A stretch of 64,000 nt of DNA, from the NCBI GenBank assembly GCA_022497145.1, contig MU385874.1:124001-188000 (forward strand), in the 5' to 3' direction. The stretch is from Rostrohypoxylon terebratum. Its lineage: Eukaryota > Ascomycota > Sordariomycetes > Xylariales > Hypoxylaceae. Both the position numbers and the translations under genes were made by a program. Below are positions 1 through 15,040 of this stretch, one piece after another. Positions within the stretch are counted from its first letter, which is position 1; every line of letters begins with the position of its first letter. Under the pieces are notes generated by a model that did no database searches, was not told where the DNA came from, and worked only from the letters and a program-made list of their open reading frames with translations.

Positions 1-36
1 AATTGGCGCTGGGAAGGGCGTCACTAAGCCGCCATT

Positions 37-2039
37 ATGGATTTGCTTAGGCGCGCTTACAGGCGTGTGCCTGCAGTGATGGGACCTGCTCAACTTCCCA
101 CCACCGGCGAGAAGAGACCTCCACCAAATAGATTCACATCCCGACTCGCTTTCTTCCGGAGACCACTCCGATTAAAAGGCAATTCTAGTATATCTGTCCC
201 TCTGGGCGTGGTCGTTTTATTCCCATGCATTGTTGTTGTCCTTATCCTGGTCTTGTTTGTTCGACATCCAAGTTCCCCCGGCAGGATATTAATGCCAGCT
301 GGTGCTCCTCCAGCTATCCGGTATGTGTTCCGTGCCATCCAGCCACCTGTAATCATACAATTCGGGCCTGCTGACTGATACATTTCAACAGAAAAATCAG
401 CGAAGAACACGACAAAGTATTTGTCACCGGATGTCTTGAGCCCGACACGACGACGAAGCGAGTGAACGGCGCATTCGTCGTCCTTGCCCGAAACAAGGAG
501 TTGGAGGGTGTTATCCAATCCGTGAAGTCTATTGAACGACACTTCAACCGATGGTATCACTACCCGTATGTCTTCCTGAACGATGGAGACTTCAACCAGA
601 CCTTCAAGGATACCATCCGCAACTACACCTCCGCCCCCGTCGAGTTTGGAAAGGTTGGCCCCGAGATGTGGGGATACCCTGACTGGATCGATCCCAAGGT
701 TGCCAAGGAGGGTATCGCTAAGCAAGGAGACGCCGCTGTCATGTACGGTGGTCTTGAGAGTTATCACGCCATGTGCCGCTTCTACTCAGGGTAAATACAC
801 TACAAATTGCTCTTCATCTCGAATATCACTAATGTCGTTTAGATTCTTCTACGACCACCCTCTCCTTGCCAAATACGAATGGTACTGGCGATTGGAGCCC
901 GAGATCAAGTACTTCTGTGACATTACCTAGTATGTCAAATCCATTCCGTATCTCTTTTCTTTTTTCGTTTTTAATATGCTGACCTGTTCCAGCGATCCTT
1001 TCCTCAAGATGATCGAGTACAACAAGACTTACGGTTTCACCATTGCCGTTAAGGAACTCCGAGAAACCGTCCCCAACATTTTCCGATACGCTTCCGCTTA
1101 CAAACGCCTCAACAACATCACGTCTCAAGGTCTTTGGGAAATGTTTGTCGAACCCAAGCCAGAGAAGCCGGCCCCTCCTGAGAATGACCCTAATTACAAG
1201 CCACCTTTACCTGAAGAGATCCTACGCACCGACCCTGGCCGAATGAACTTGCCAGAAATTGATCCTGAAGCTATGGAGGGCGAGAGCTATAACATGTGCC
1301 ATTTCTGGTCCAATTTTGAAATCGCGAAGCTTAGTTGGTTCCGAAGCCCAGAATATAAGGCTTTCTTCGAGATGATGGATCGCAGCGGTGGCTTCTGGAT
1401 GGAACGAGTGAGTGAATTTAAGACGGCTAACAAGATATAGTCTTGCTAACTGGATACTAGTGGGGCGACGCCCCTATCCATTCTCTCGCTGCTGGTATTC
1501 TGTTGGGCCCTAAGGACATCCATTACTTCCGAGATTTCGGTTACCGACACACTACCATCCAGCATTGTCCAGCGAACGCACCGGCTCGTCAACTTCCGCG
1601 TCAACCTTTCCTCGAGAAGACGACCTTCGACGAGAGGAAGCGAATCGAAGAGGATGAGTACTGGGATCAATGGGATCCCGAGAAAGAGAACGGTGTCGGA
1701 TGCCGCTGCCGCTGTGATACTGATATCGTAGATGTCGAAGGCAAGGAAGGGTCTTGCCTGGCGGAGTGGGTTGATGTGGCTGGCGGATGGGCAAGCCCGT
1801 AGTGAGGGAGTTGCTAACTGACTGACGCGACGCTCTCGGCGATCCCTATCAGCAACTACGGTTGGATACCCGATATCTTCAAGCGACCTTTTTCAAGGCA
1901 TCACTTGGAATCGCAGAATAGTAACGATGGAACGACATTTGTATTTGGTCTAAAACTTTTCTTCATCGCTTTCTGTCCACCAGGAGGGGCTCTCGGAAGT
2001 GACGTGGAACTAGGGTTTCGGAGAAACGGGCGTAGCTAA
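37..2039 (+). CDS. GT15 (KRE2/MNT1/KTR) family alpha-1,2-mannosyltransferase
   Basis: Six exons: 37-320, 392-790, 843-929, 993-1407, 1461-1798, 1853-2039; 569 aa with the frame kept at every junction. It is a type II membrane protein: a basic cytoplasmic N-terminus, one TM segment (about residues 53-75), then a lumenal catalytic domain. The GT15 family moves mannose from GDP-mannose onto N- and O-linked glycans in the Golgi. Family landmarks visible are VFLNDGDF, the block around GPEMWGYPDWID, FFYDHPLL, YWRLEPEIKYFCD, and YNMCHFWSNFEIA, which carries the Glu proposed as catalytic in Kre2. The GPEMWGYPDWID variant suggests a KTR4-like rather than a KRE2/KTR1-like member (inference, so no symbol is given). 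The start is the first ATG in frame with the TM segment; Met15 is an alternative. The last junction (donor GTAGTG) is the weakest, and without it the protein would stop at 1802. Confidence 0.93.
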
Positions 2040-5000
2040 AGGCTGACGGGAGCGCAGCATTTTGTGTCATAAAGGGGGGGGGTTACATAGTCCCGGGATC
2101 TTGGTACGGCTTGGTGTGTTTTGCCATAGAAAACAGGGCGTCGCGAACCTCGAGACATGGGCTCGATAGGGTCCTAGGGCCTATTCCGTTGCGGCCTAGG
2201 TCATGTGGACAATCAGTGCGATAATTCGGCATGTAGAAGGGCTGCTTCCTTCGTGGACCAGCCGGGTTGGCATACTATAAATGGGTTTGATTGATATCAA
2301 TGGTATATAATAATTTCGCATTGATAGACGGTCCGTCGTTTTGAGATTTGCTGTGTGTATGTATATGTGATATATACGATGAAGCAGCTTGGGTTGATTG
2401 GAGCTGTGGATTTCTTCTATTGTATTTCTACTTTCCGATAGCTCTCACGACCATGGGCGAGAAACTGAAATAAGAACGATACTGTCCAGGTATTCAGAAT
2501 AGCCTAGCATTTGCCCGAAAACAACCTTGGAGTCCGACCTGAAGGATATTGGGAATATCTGATATTTGTTGCCATCATAAAATAACCCCTGCTTCCGTAG
2601 GTGACTGGCAATTACATCGACGACGAGTATTTGTTGTGTGTTGTGAAGACACTTTACTCAAGCGGACTCTTTACCTCGTCTCTCTGCCATCAATACCTAC
2701 CCAGTAGGCGGTGTGTTGTAAAGAAAGTCCATTCGTATCCCTCTTGTCTTCGACAAAAACTCACGCGTTTAAGGCTGGACTTTGGAACTCACCATTGCAT
2801 GGTAGAATAGGGGCTTCCCATTCACTCTCTAGGTGTATCAATAGAGAAATGAAATTCAAGGACTTCAATCTTGCGTCCCCACTCAAGCAACGATATAGAT
2901 ACTTGTAGAGTGTAGTATATCCTATTCTAGATGGCCTAAACAATGATGTTCTGACCTAATATAGACTGTGAGAGGCTTGCAATCATTATCACCATATTCG
3001 CCAATGATCAAAGATCGAAAGATTTCCTTTTACCTAAGACCTCCCACGGTTTTACAACTATCCCCCCCCTTCCAAAGCGGTCGTCCCGGCCGTTCATGGC
3101 CAATGCCTTCATCCTTCGGATGAAGATGAATATCTTCGTGGTCTACTTACATAATTCAGTGAGAATAAGACGTCAGCTCTATTGTGAGCCTCGGCGACTT
3201 AGTTTCTCCTTTACTTTGCTTTCTATTGACAACGAAATGGTAGGTACCGGCGGACGCTCCAGTCTATCCAGGAGAAACTAAAGGCATGCCTTGGGGCTGA
3301 TGATCGATTACTCCCCTATAAACACAGCATACACAACTGGCAACCTTGTAATTTGAGTAGACAGTCCTTGCTAAGTATCCATCAAGGGATAGAACAATCC
3401 TCTCACTCAGAATCACCTGAAAGACGAAGGTACCTATGTTAGTAACTCAGAATGTGGCTAGCATGGATACACCCGCCAGATGACCAGTCGCTTTTCCAGG
3501 AAGCTATATTCGAGTGGTATGTGGTTGTAGGAACTCTTGTGCTTACGACTTCCCGGCGAAGTACTGCTCGTATGAGCGAATAGGACCTACTATATACTCA
3601 TCCAATGCATTGATAGGCCGTCTTCACTCTTGTTTGGTTAGCAGTGCCTAAAAAATTACGGCTTATTCGTTTCATAATCGCCACAAAAGAAACTGTATAA
3701 TTGCGAAGGCCTGAGCTGCATTCATCCCCATTGGAGAAAAGGAACCCAGAGATCAGTACCATGTTGTCCCCCAGTATACAGTATCTCAGAACTCCTACTG
3801 TCGAAAAGTCTGTAGGCAAGAGACTGCACTCGAAGAGCCTTTAACCTCAGGGGCATCGAAGGTCCCCAACGGATCAGTACACCATGATTCATACGGTCAC
3901 TCGAAGTATAATAGAATCAGAGCACTGTCACATGTAGAATATTCCTCTACAACACCCAATATACATATCTAGGTACAATATATCTTTCCCATGGCCGCGT
4001 AATGCCATGATGCCCACCACGCATGACTGATAGTAACCTGAGAATATTCGACAAGTTGTGGATGAATAGGTACGAATTCAAGCTCCGGTCGACGGATAGA
4101 ACCGGTGTTCAAACCGGTCAGCCGGGTACTTACACCGTTTTAAGGCCATGCTTGGTACACATGATTCTTTACACATATTGGCATGAGATGCCCTGGTATC
4201 TTTTTTTGACAAATTTCATATACTGTGGATGAGTCCGAGACATACAACGCTCAATGATGGCTACCCGGACTCCATATGAAGTGACAAACCGCCACACGGA
4301 TCGATACATCTTCGCCACCTACCAACGGTCTAGGTGCCTGTATTCGACGCTCGACATCTGCATCGCAGCGCATATGCATACCTAGGTCTATATTTTCCGG
4401 GCTAGCGCAGCAGTACGCAACACCTACACCTCTACTCAACACCCAAGCCCTTTTTTTTTCTACTTGGGTTCCAGCGCTTGCGTCTGGATACCTTATTTAG
4501 GACACGAAATGCTGCATTTCCGGACCTAGAATCGGACGTAAAAGCCCTTGGAGGGCGGCAGGCTCGGGAGATAGCCAATGTGTACGCCCCGCGCTGCTGG
4601 TGGACCAATGTAGGTAGATAGGTAGGTATTATGTATGTACCTAGTTAAGTTGGCAGGCAGGCAGGCAGGGCTACAAGATCGGAGAGCATTAGGCAGGCTT
4701 CTCGAAAATAGATCGCGCCTCGGCATGATGGACCTCCACGCCGGTTATGTGAGGCTGCGACCATCTATCTTGGGTGGTACGAGGGAATGTGGCGAGAGCT
4801 ACCAAGATATGATGCCTATGCCTGGGAGGAGACCAATAGGAACGAAGATGTAACTGACGAGAAGAATTACGGTATCGTCGCGACCCGTATCTGGCCCCCA
4901 ACGATGGGTATTCCTCTCGCGGGTCCTTCACGTTGCCTCCGACACAAATATACCCACCAACCATATCTAGCATCGTGATGATATGTCGGGGACCGCAGAA

Positions 5001-6315
5001 GGCAATGTGGAGAATCACTCATGCCGCGCATGTTAGTTTTCTAGGTGGTGCAAGTTGTCGGTGAAAGGAGGAAGTGGAAAAAAAGAGCGAAAAAAAGAAA
5101 TGCCTCGAACTGCTTGAATTAGAAGCTTTCTTCGCACTAACTAGGCAAATACACTAAAGGGACGTAAGATGGTGAACTGATATTTGCGGCCTCCATCTCA
5201 AAGGGAATAGCCAGGTGGTATTGTGGGAGTTCGCGATGCGGGACCGGGATCAAGGAAGCTGACACATCTGCAAGGAGGAACGAGGCGGCAACGTCATGGA
5301 GGAAAAGCGAAAACGACGGTGCCTACATTAGGCCAGCACAAGTACAGTAGCATAAAGGGAAAAGGCAGAAGGGAACAGGAAGACAGGAAGGAAAAACAAG
5401 GAGACGAAATGCTGACTGATGGGCAGACTAAAAGCGCGGCGAAGTACACGTCGGCTCGGCAGGATACCATCCTCCCTACTACCTAGGTACTAGGTATGCA
5501 GACGACTTCGAACGCATGCAGGGAAGCGACAAGCATCTTCTGACCGTCTAGGCAAGACTCGACACCGTCGATGATTGACACTACGATCAAGCGAAACCCT
5601 CCAAAAAATTAGAATAAAATGAAATAAAATAAAAAAATTAGAATAAAGAGACTGAGGGATGGATGGATGGGGGGATGGGTGGACGTATCACCGGATATAA
5701 CTCCTAGCGGCGAAGCATTTTGCACTTTAGAGGATGGGGAAATGGGAAAGGAAAAAAAAGGCAAAATGGGCACACGCTGATCGTAACATGGTCATTCGTT
5801 GGCGTTGGCTAGGGAGGGAGGCACGAAAATCTACGACGTAGAATATGAACATCGAAGGTAGCGTACGATTGTGTAGGTCACTAATGCGTAGAAGGGGGTT
5901 TGTAGAGGGATTTGATTTGGATTTTTCACCAAAAAGGGGCAACGAGGGTTTTGCTACCGGTGGACTTGAATGACACGACGACACGGGATCGAATTATCAC
6001 AAGGAAGAGCTGATAGTGTAGAGGTTTCGGGAAGCCTCGCGTCGTATTTTAGGTGGTGGTAGTACCATTTTTCTCTCTATGTACAAGTCGCAGAACTGTC
6101 CAGACTCTAGGTTAGGACGCTAAAGTAGACGGCGAAACCATTTGCAATATTCCCCATAATCCATCCCGCAAGTACCGACCAGTGAGATGTTACCGGGAAA
6201 TTCCAAATCTATGTGGTGTAGGTAAGCTGAGCTGAGATGACGAAGCACTTGCGATGTTAGGGAAAAACTGGGACACGATCCAAGGGCTTAAAGTGCTTTA
6301 AACACACTCTATTAA

Positions 6316-6362
6316 GTAAGGAGAGGGAGAGGGAGAGGGGGAGGGGTAGGGGTAGGGGGAAA
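6316..6362 (+). repeat. G-rich purine tract, potential G-quadruplex
   Basis: The top strand carries at least six consecutive runs of three to five G separated by one to three bases (GGGAGA units, then GGGGTA units, then GGGGGA). This satisfies the usual four-tract G-quadruplex pattern with short loops. The GGGGTA part resembles a permuted telomere-like repeat, but it is short and internal. No gene lies within 4 kb upstream or 13 kb downstream. Confidence 0.6.
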
Positions 6363-9300
6363 GACTGTTTTGTGATCCGCTCATCAGACATACGACCAGT
6401 TCGGCCTGGGCGGCTCGGGGAGTGGACACCAAATGGGAAAGATGGGAAAGATGATCGTTTCGTTGACGATGTGAGGAGCCTGCCCTGGAAACGCCACTAC
6501 GCTACTACCTACTACATAGTATGTATGGTAGAAACAGGCATCGATTCCTCCTGCCAAGGGGGAAAGGGGAAAGGGAAAAAAAAAGCCTATTATTTTGTGA
6601 CCGCTTATGAGACGTAAGAAAAGGGGGTCAAAGAGATGAAGACGCCGAAGCAAGCTATCGTATCCCGAGCCGCGGAAAGAAGCCTATTCCAGGGAAGCGG
6701 ATTGGTAGCGGTTTAGGTTAAGGAGTTCACGGTTTGATGGTTTAATAATGGCAAATACGTTTGATACGCATACTCGATGACGATTCCTCGGTTCTCTCCA
6801 GGGTTTGAATAGCTGAAGCCAAAAAAAAATAAAAAAAAATTAAAAAAAAACAGCCATCAAGCACTTTAAGCAGAGGCGGGGTTTAACGCAACAAGAGCCA
6901 ACAGATCCAACTTGTCAACTTTGAGAGGCTTGTGCGTCGTAAGTCCTAAATGATGCCAGGTGTTCTCGTGCGTGGGATCGATATCGAATGGAGCATGATG
7001 CGCAAATGTGCGAACGTGAATTTGCATGTGGATGGGTGACTCGAATGCGGCAGCTCAACTAATATTAATTCCCAATTTTCAATTTTCAATTCTCAATCAC
7101 CATCACCGTCACCGTCACCGTCACTAGCTCAGCTAGCTTCGGGATGCCCATACGCGCATCGCATACTGTACGTGTCGAATATCATCATATATTGGTCGAC
7201 CAGGTGCATATGTCCAGGATCGAGGTTCCAGGTTAGGCTGAAGAGAATGCGAAATGTAAATGTATGACTCTTCATGCTCCTAATACACCATGCGTCGTCG
7301 TCGGAGATACTAGCGTATTGGATGGATTGGACGTGTGAGCGTACCTATCAAGATCGAGAAAGTAGGTACCTATGTAGGTCCTTGGTCCTAGCACCTACAT
7401 AGTAGTAGTAGCCTGGTAGCCTGGTAGCCTGTAGGTTGTAGAAGTGTGCTCTGTCTCTGTCTCGTCCGCTGGAAATGAGCCAACGAATGATGGCTGGTTG
7501 AGAGACGAGGTCGTACAGGGGCAGAGGGGATAGACCGAATAGAACCAACGCCCGTCGCTCGACTAGTCACTAATATAAATTATTTGGCGCGGAGCCTTGG
7601 ATACGAAACTTTGCACGTTGAGAATGGGGATTTTGAGAATTCTAGTCCAGGTCGGCTGCCGAAGAAAGAGCATATCCCGAGAGATGTGAGATGTTCCTTG
7701 CAGCAGGAGACTTATTACATACAAGAATACAAGAAAATGACAGCGCTTATTACCTATTCCTTGACTTCGATCTTCCGAGGTCCAGTCCTTGAAGAGAGGC
7801 TAAGGGTTCATCAGTCATATCAGTTGGCGGGTCTTGGTGATTTTTCTTCTTGTTCGAATACTGAGCATACGCCCATGAGGTGATTGTATTATTAGCATTA
7901 AAGGTGAGATGCTAGATCTTGTTAAACTCATATTATTCGATATTATCCTTACAAACCCATGCTATTTTCCTTTTCGGCTCGCCGTCTTGCATAGCATAAC
8001 TCATGCAACTCTCATAGTAGTACCTACTACTAATAGGTACTATTATCCTCCACCGTTACGAGGCTTGGTTCAATCTCGACCCACATGCCATAGCCAGAAC
8101 ATCTTCGCCATCTATTACATATGTACATAATTACAATCAAATTGATTTGATGGTTGATGGCAGATGGCAATTCCGGTCTCATCTAGGAGCGCGTTGATGC
8201 TTGCGGCAGCTGGGCAACGGGTAGCAGAGCGGTAAAAATGATTGTAGTCACAGGAGTCTCATTCTATCGGTTGCTACGGAACGGCCAATCACGATTGGTT
8301 ACCCGGAATGGCATCATGATAAGAATCAATATTTGATATATGTGATCGTCGGGAAACGGCGTTATGTTACTGAGACCCGTCCACCGTCGTCACGGAATCT
8401 CCCAACAGCTTGCTTGTTGGTGGTGATTTGGCACGGAACTTGATTGTAAAACCAATCCGGTCTTTTACCAAGCCTGGTCAAGCAAAGAAAAAAAAAAGTT
8501 TTGCGCATGGCATGACGGTCGAAATTTCGCCCCAGCGGTTAAAGATCTACACCTAGTCGGCTCTTCTGGACATGGCGGCTGACTCGAAGTCGAATCTCGA
8601 AATACCTCATTGACATTACATCAGTCCGGAACGGGCGACAAGTGGTCCGCTGCAGGCATGTCTGTCCTCGAGACATGTATATATCAGGACATTTAACTTG
8701 TTGTACATACCAAGTTAGTTTAGTGAGCCGGAACCTAGGAATCTAGGTATATTAGTCTCGTGCCAAAGCTGGAAAGCTGGCCTTTGTTTGCGCCGCCTAG
8801 GCGGTGGTGGGGAGAAGAAAATAGAAAATACATAATAGCATGTGTGGTATATGGTAATATGTAGGTAGGCATGTGGATGTAGTAGTGAGTGACTTGACTC
8901 GTACGCAGCAGTGAGCGCCGAGCGCCGACATGATGCGGTCTAGCTTCTCTACATAGTAGATATTTCCACGGGTCGATGATGGCCCTTCGTCCAATGGGAT
9001 GTCGGCGGCCTAGACCTGATACTGTTCACAAACAGGGTTCTCTGTCGCAATGTGCATGGTAAAGTCATTGGAGTGGCACGCGGTGCAGCCACAAAATACT
9101 AAAATACCACAAAAAATACACCAGCATTACCTCCTTGCGCTTACAGTAATTCCTTAGGTGGATTTGGATTGGGGGGGATTAGAACATTGGTGGACAGTGG
9201 ACAGTGGACTTGGTGGAATGGATGTCGCTGCGACCACTGCGACGGCAAACTGGTTGCGTTTCATTTGCTTTTTTTTTTAAGGGGAGGGGGGCGCTAGGAA

Positions 9301-9633
9301 ATGTGACGGCCCTTATGATCGTTCGGCCCTGATGGACATGATGGGCACTTCTCACATATGAACGAATCCTTTGATGGTTGGATCTCCGATAATGGTTCAC
9401 TGAACAGACTGACTATTACTGCAGCTAGGGCAAAACTAACGAGCTGCAAACTAACGCTTTGGTCGTCCTGGTCGTTAGTCGTTAGGTAGGGGTTGGCATT
9501 GATACATATTACGATCCGTACTTCATCGAACCGATCGGGCAGCTGACGTTGACAAACCTAGACGAACCTACACTAATAGACAGATTCCTTGACTACCGCT
9601 TCTCCAGAAATTCTATAAGCCTTGTCTTTAATA

Positions 9634-9674
9634 TTGGATTGGATTGGACTGGACTGGACTAGACTGGATTAGAT
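9634..9674. repeat. Degenerate GGATT/GGACT pentamer array
   Basis: About eight copies of a five-base unit alternate between GGATT, GGACT and AGACT. It is a short minisatellite in intergenic DNA. Confidence 0.7.
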
Positions 9675-10619
9675 TCGTTTTGCTTCACATAAGACCACAA
9701 AACCATAAGACGGGGAGACTCCGCGGCGGTTTCCTGTACTTGGCGGCCATAAGAACGGCTAAATAATATCGAATCGAATCGACTTGTTTAGGTAGCTGTA
9801 TGGAGGTATGGAGATTCATCTGGTCTATCTGGTTCGTATGGTCCATATGGGAATCGGCTCCTAGTTCAGAAAACTGGTCCTTAAGCTTTTAATAGTTAAG
9901 CCAATCAGATTATCGTGACCCAGATTACACACAGATTGCACTATTCTGCTATGGGTGTCCAAGTGGCGGAGACGCAGGCGCAAAATGCAAATAGCAGGCA
10001 GTCAAGCCACACACTATTACCTGGGTATGTGCTCAAGAGCAGCCTGCAGGTATTAATGTCATGATTGTATTGTACATGAATGCTATGTATAATAATACTA
10101 GGTATGCATTATTGGCGACTAGGGGCAGTAGGGGCTAGTTATTACAACATTTGTACCGGTCCGTACCAGCCTCGTCAGTGAGCATGCTATGTATATTTAG
10201 ATAGCCCTCGCTTGAGCCTTTTCAAGAAGAGGACCGGCTGAGGATGGGCTAGACCTTATGACATAGTGTAGGTAGTCTTCGGCGAGCGCATTGTGCTAAG
10301 CAATAATAATTATGGCTACGGTCCATGATAGCGTCGTCGGATGAGGTGGCGTATTAAGGAATAAGATTGAATATCTCAAAATTGTTCCTGCGCGGCCCAC
10401 TTAAGACGACTCATCGTGTTCCATCCTGCTCATCTTGCCTTTTTCGTACCGAGATGGACAGGATGGACTCTAGGTCCTATGTAAGGTCTCAGAGCCGAGT
10501 CGGCATGAAAGCGCCGGCCGAAGGTGACCACCGATAGAGACCGACCACTAAAACCGGCAGCTCGCCGTGATGGGTCAGGGCTAGAATCCTAGAGAGGATT
10601 AAGATGCGGTCAGAAGAGG

Positions 10620-10645
10620 AGGGGGGAGAGAGAGAGAGAGAGAGA
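10620..10645. repeat. GA dinucleotide microsatellite
   Basis: A G run followed by an uninterrupted GA dinucleotide tract. It lies in a non-coding stretch. Confidence 0.75.
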
Positions 10646-13600
10646 ACGAATACACTACACAGTATGCTGTACCTACCTACTTATGGGGGTTATGGGGGTG
10701 TGGGTAACAAATGGGCGGAACAACTTAGTGGGCACTTTGATTATTACTATTACTATGTACAATACTGTGAAGCCAGGTTGTCTGGGCTGTGTGACTTATG
10801 TGACTTATTGCTTGTACGGAGTAAGGAAGACCGAATAAGTTACCTGGGTCTCTCGGCACGGAGGCTTTATCCCTGTGCCCACGGTCGTTCTCATCACTAT
10901 TACTACCTATGTACTATGTAGGAAAAGTACCCCTAGCTTCATAGACACACTCCCAAGGACCCTCATGTACCTGGGGAAATGGGAAACGGACCTGTAAATT
11001 TGTGTACTGTAGCATATTGCCTACCTACCTAGGTCCTAAGGGTATTATTAGTTAGGCACTGTAGCGCGGGACGAAACCAACAGAAGCAAGGGTTAATTCT
11101 GATGGTTATACTCATTAATAGACAATCATGTCGTATTCGGTTGGTGCGTATGCGAAGGAACTTCATACTTGTAGCAAAAAGCAGATTATCGAAATGTCTG
11201 GTTGTACTATGTAATGATTTTTTACCCTTGAACCACCATCATGGATATCTACCTAGGTCCTAGGTATGAGAGGGAGGAATGTGTCAAATGAGAAGACTCC
11301 GACTGCTCATACCATTCAGCGTAAAGCATCGATGATCAACTGGAGACATGTCATCCTCACCGCAGGAATAGCGTCAGGTTGATATGCATGCTATCTACTT
11401 TATCGCACTGGGGATCGGAACCATTCCAACACACGCTGCTAAGTATTATTACCACTACACACACGTGAGGGTTTATGAATATCTCGGAGAAATTCTTTAT
11501 CGAATCAAGATGAGACGGAGGATTGGAAAGAAGAAAGTTGAGATTCGATAAAAATAAAAATAGCATTCTCTTCACACAAAGCGTCAGTCCAATCGGCAAC
11601 CTTTGGATATCTACCTGTTTGTTTGTCGTTGTGTTGGTGGTCACAACGGTAATAATAACATTCAGGAATCGATCGCGTGTCTATCTGATGATTCCACTTC
11701 TCTCGGAGCTTACACACGCCGTGGTTGACTTATTGAAGCCTCCACATACATGTATAATACCGGCTAGCGGTCTACAAGGCGGACTTCGGCTCCGGTGCGG
11801 TCGACGAGATTCGCGAAGGCATTACGTTGTGTACGTCGTAAAGTCGGGTCATCCAGGATGGGCGTCGGTCAACCTTGAGGCAACAGGCTGAGATATGCCG
11901 TCGTAGGCGTCTTAGGTGATGATTGGCTTTTGTGGATAGATATCCTGACTGTGTCCTATGCGTACATGCACGCACAACACCTTCTTAGCGTTGCCCCTTG
12001 GCTAGGTGCTGTGTTCCTCTCATCGATCATGATGCACACAACTTGCAACCTAGGTATGTACCAGCTAATCGATGCTGCTGCTGCTGATGATGATGATAAT
12101 GATGGGACGAATATAGTCAAGGCGGTCGGTTATGCAGGCATTTCTCCTACTCGGATTGGGGATCGATTGACTACAATGTTCCCCTGATGGAATCCTGACA
12201 CCGAGACATCTCATGCAAGCTCATCTCGAGTCATCAATCCAGGGTTCAAACATCCATATTCGCTCTCGTGGACTTATATCGTAGAGTGGGTATTGGCGTG
12301 AATGGTCCAATGACGACAGGCAAAATTGTCCTTGGCGGTTTAGGAGGGAAAATGCTGATACACAACTTCATTAACTGATTACCAACGAGGAGTTGCCGCT
12401 ATCGAATAGTTTTTTTTTCTCTTTTAATATGTGTATATGTAGACCTGACCGTATTAGACGGAGAAGTGGCTTACCCACGCACATGTAGCAAGCCTACCTA
12501 GTAGGTATCAAAGCAGACAACCTAATAAAGACAAACTGTATGTACAAATGTACAAATGCATGATACAGTAGGCAAGTTGCAGATGAACTCAAACTCCTTG
12601 CCGAATACTAGGAAATACTAGGTGGAAACAAGTTTCTAAATGTCCTAAGTCCTGAGCCTTCATTGTCTATCCCGTATGATGTATGGGCGATCAAATGTCG
12701 AAAGTATCATCCGTATGCCTCTAGTGGTGGCGTCGCTATCCTTCTCAAGGCTGGGCAACTGGGCGCCTGGACATGCAAGCCGTGCATCTCCCACACGGGC
12801 TAAACTGGGAGGTACAAGAGGTATGTAGTAGGTAGGTATGTATATGTAGCAAGGCTTGTCAGTTGCTGGTGCTGGACAACATCTCCGCCTCGTCTATGTC
12901 TATGCCACCACTACCTGGAATACGGGGGACACATTACCACCTTGGATGACCCATCAAAGCCAGGACGGTCCGGGTCTTAATATTAGGCGTCTTGGTCCTG
13001 ACAACGCTAGGAGAGGCCGTAAGCATTACGTGGTACTCAACGTTCCTCCTGCGCTGCACCTCTTCTCCCATTCGCCGCCGCCGTTTCGCTATCCAAGTCA
13101 ATTAGGTACAAACTATGGCAGTATTAGCAGCTGAACAACTAAAATTCGAAATGACAACCTTGGAACCCCGTGCGGCTAGGCGCAGTTATCCAGTTATCCA
13201 GTTATCCACTTTGGCAACTTTGCAACTTCCAGCAATATCCATTCGTTCATCGTCCATCGTCCATCGCCTGATCGCCTAGGCTGGTAGGCGGCGGCGGTAA
13301 CTACTAGGTTGATTTGGTATTATTATCATTTTTGTCGGATTCCACTGGAACTCTGCATGGTGCTGGGGACGACGCGGAATCCACATTATCGGATGCACTT
13401 GGTTTCCAGAATGCAGAATGCCAACTCTTCCTCCTCAAAAGCCTAAGGTCCAAGGGTCGAAGGGATTTCTTCGAAATGCAGGCTGGATTATTAGGCGAAA
13501 GCCGTCCGCGGCCGCGGGTGTGCCTTTAGTGAAACAAGCCTATCCCGTCAAGTTGTAATAGTGCTATGTAGGAGTCTCAACCTAGGTCGTATGGCTGTGT

Positions 13601-15040
13601 GTGTGTGCTTCCATTAGGATTCCTTTTACTTGGCATTCCCAAGATGCCGGTACCACACCAAGATGACTCTTTTCCCTTTTCCCTTTTCCCTCTTTGACCC
13701 CAGACGCATTAAGAGATGCCCGTTTCCAGCCTAACAAGTCCCGTTTGAAGAAATTTGCGTATTCCATATTGTACTTCAACCGAGCCAAAAGCCAAGTTAC
13801 ATCGGGGGACGCTGCTTTAGCTCTCGGACAAATCTCACGAATGGAGTCCTCCGTCGTTCTTTAGACACGACATATTACTACCAATACTAGGTAGAGAAAG
13901 GAATAAAGCTGCCGGGCTTTTTTTTGCAAAGTTATTAGTCCACTTACTATTACCCTAGGGCCTAGGTAGCTAGCTATACAATACACAAGTCCATGGAGAC
14001 TCATGTATTAGGTTGCTGTGGCACATACTATGTACACAAAGAAACAAAATTAAGACAGTGCGGCTTCAACGCTTGTTTTAGGTACAATATATGGTCTCAT
14101 GGTCTTTGACAAACCCCTCCACCGAGCACTCCCACCGGAGAATAGAAAACAGAAACCGGAAACTGGAAGATGGGGGGATTGAGCGAGAGATTAAGATTAT
14201 CGACCTCCAAGGTTGTTTCATTCCTTTGAGATACGTCGACACTTGACCTCTTGAAGAGCTTGCCGTCCATACATGGCACTGCTATGTACGCATTTACACG
14301 AGGCAAATTGATGTACCTCCTTTATGTGTAGACCTGTTTGACGAGCTCAGTCGTAATACCCCATACCATATCTGTTTTGTAGTCACGAGGAAGACAAGAA
14401 TTGCTAGCATTTCTTTCAGGTGTATGTATCCCGCCAGCCCGCCGACAATCTAATAAGATATGAAACCCACACATCGTTAACGTTGACGATATCTTACATA
14501 CCAAGCATACGTACATACACGTAGTGTATTACTACCTACCTACTACCAGTACTAGTAGTAATAGGTATTCTTATGTAGGTGTTGGAATTGATAATCGGTG
14601 TTGTCCTTGACACAGTGCAAAGACGGAACGATGTCCGCCAATATATTAAATATCCATAGGTACCTACTGCTGTAGGTCCTATGTCCTAGGTAAGTTTCAC
14701 ACGAGGGCTTGACTGGGCTTTTTTGCGATCAATGCGCAACGACTTGGATCTTGATTGATGATCGATCTCGAACAGGTCAAGTCCCTAGTAGTCATATTCC
14801 AAAGAGGGTTATTACATATAATCCATACATACATAATGCAATATACGCAGTAATACTATAATATAATAGTATGGGGTTATGTGTACGGTACGCGGTATCA
14901 CTGATTCACCTAGGCTGCTAGGTACATATCCATATGCGACCTTTTTATGGCACTCGAATATGTACATGCCGAGATTCAGGTAACAAGATAAAAGGAGTGC
15001 TTGTGACAGCGGTCTATCGTGTGTTACACGTGCTCTGTAG

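Noticed and set aside
4090..4135. tRNA-like GTTCAAACC motif
   Set aside because: It is part of an ACCGGT inverted repeat; no acceptor stem, D arm or anticodon arm could be placed around it.
6388..6430. 5S rRNA-like start (ACATACGACCA)
   Set aside because: Only the first eleven bases resemble fungal 5S rRNA; the rest does not continue the gene.
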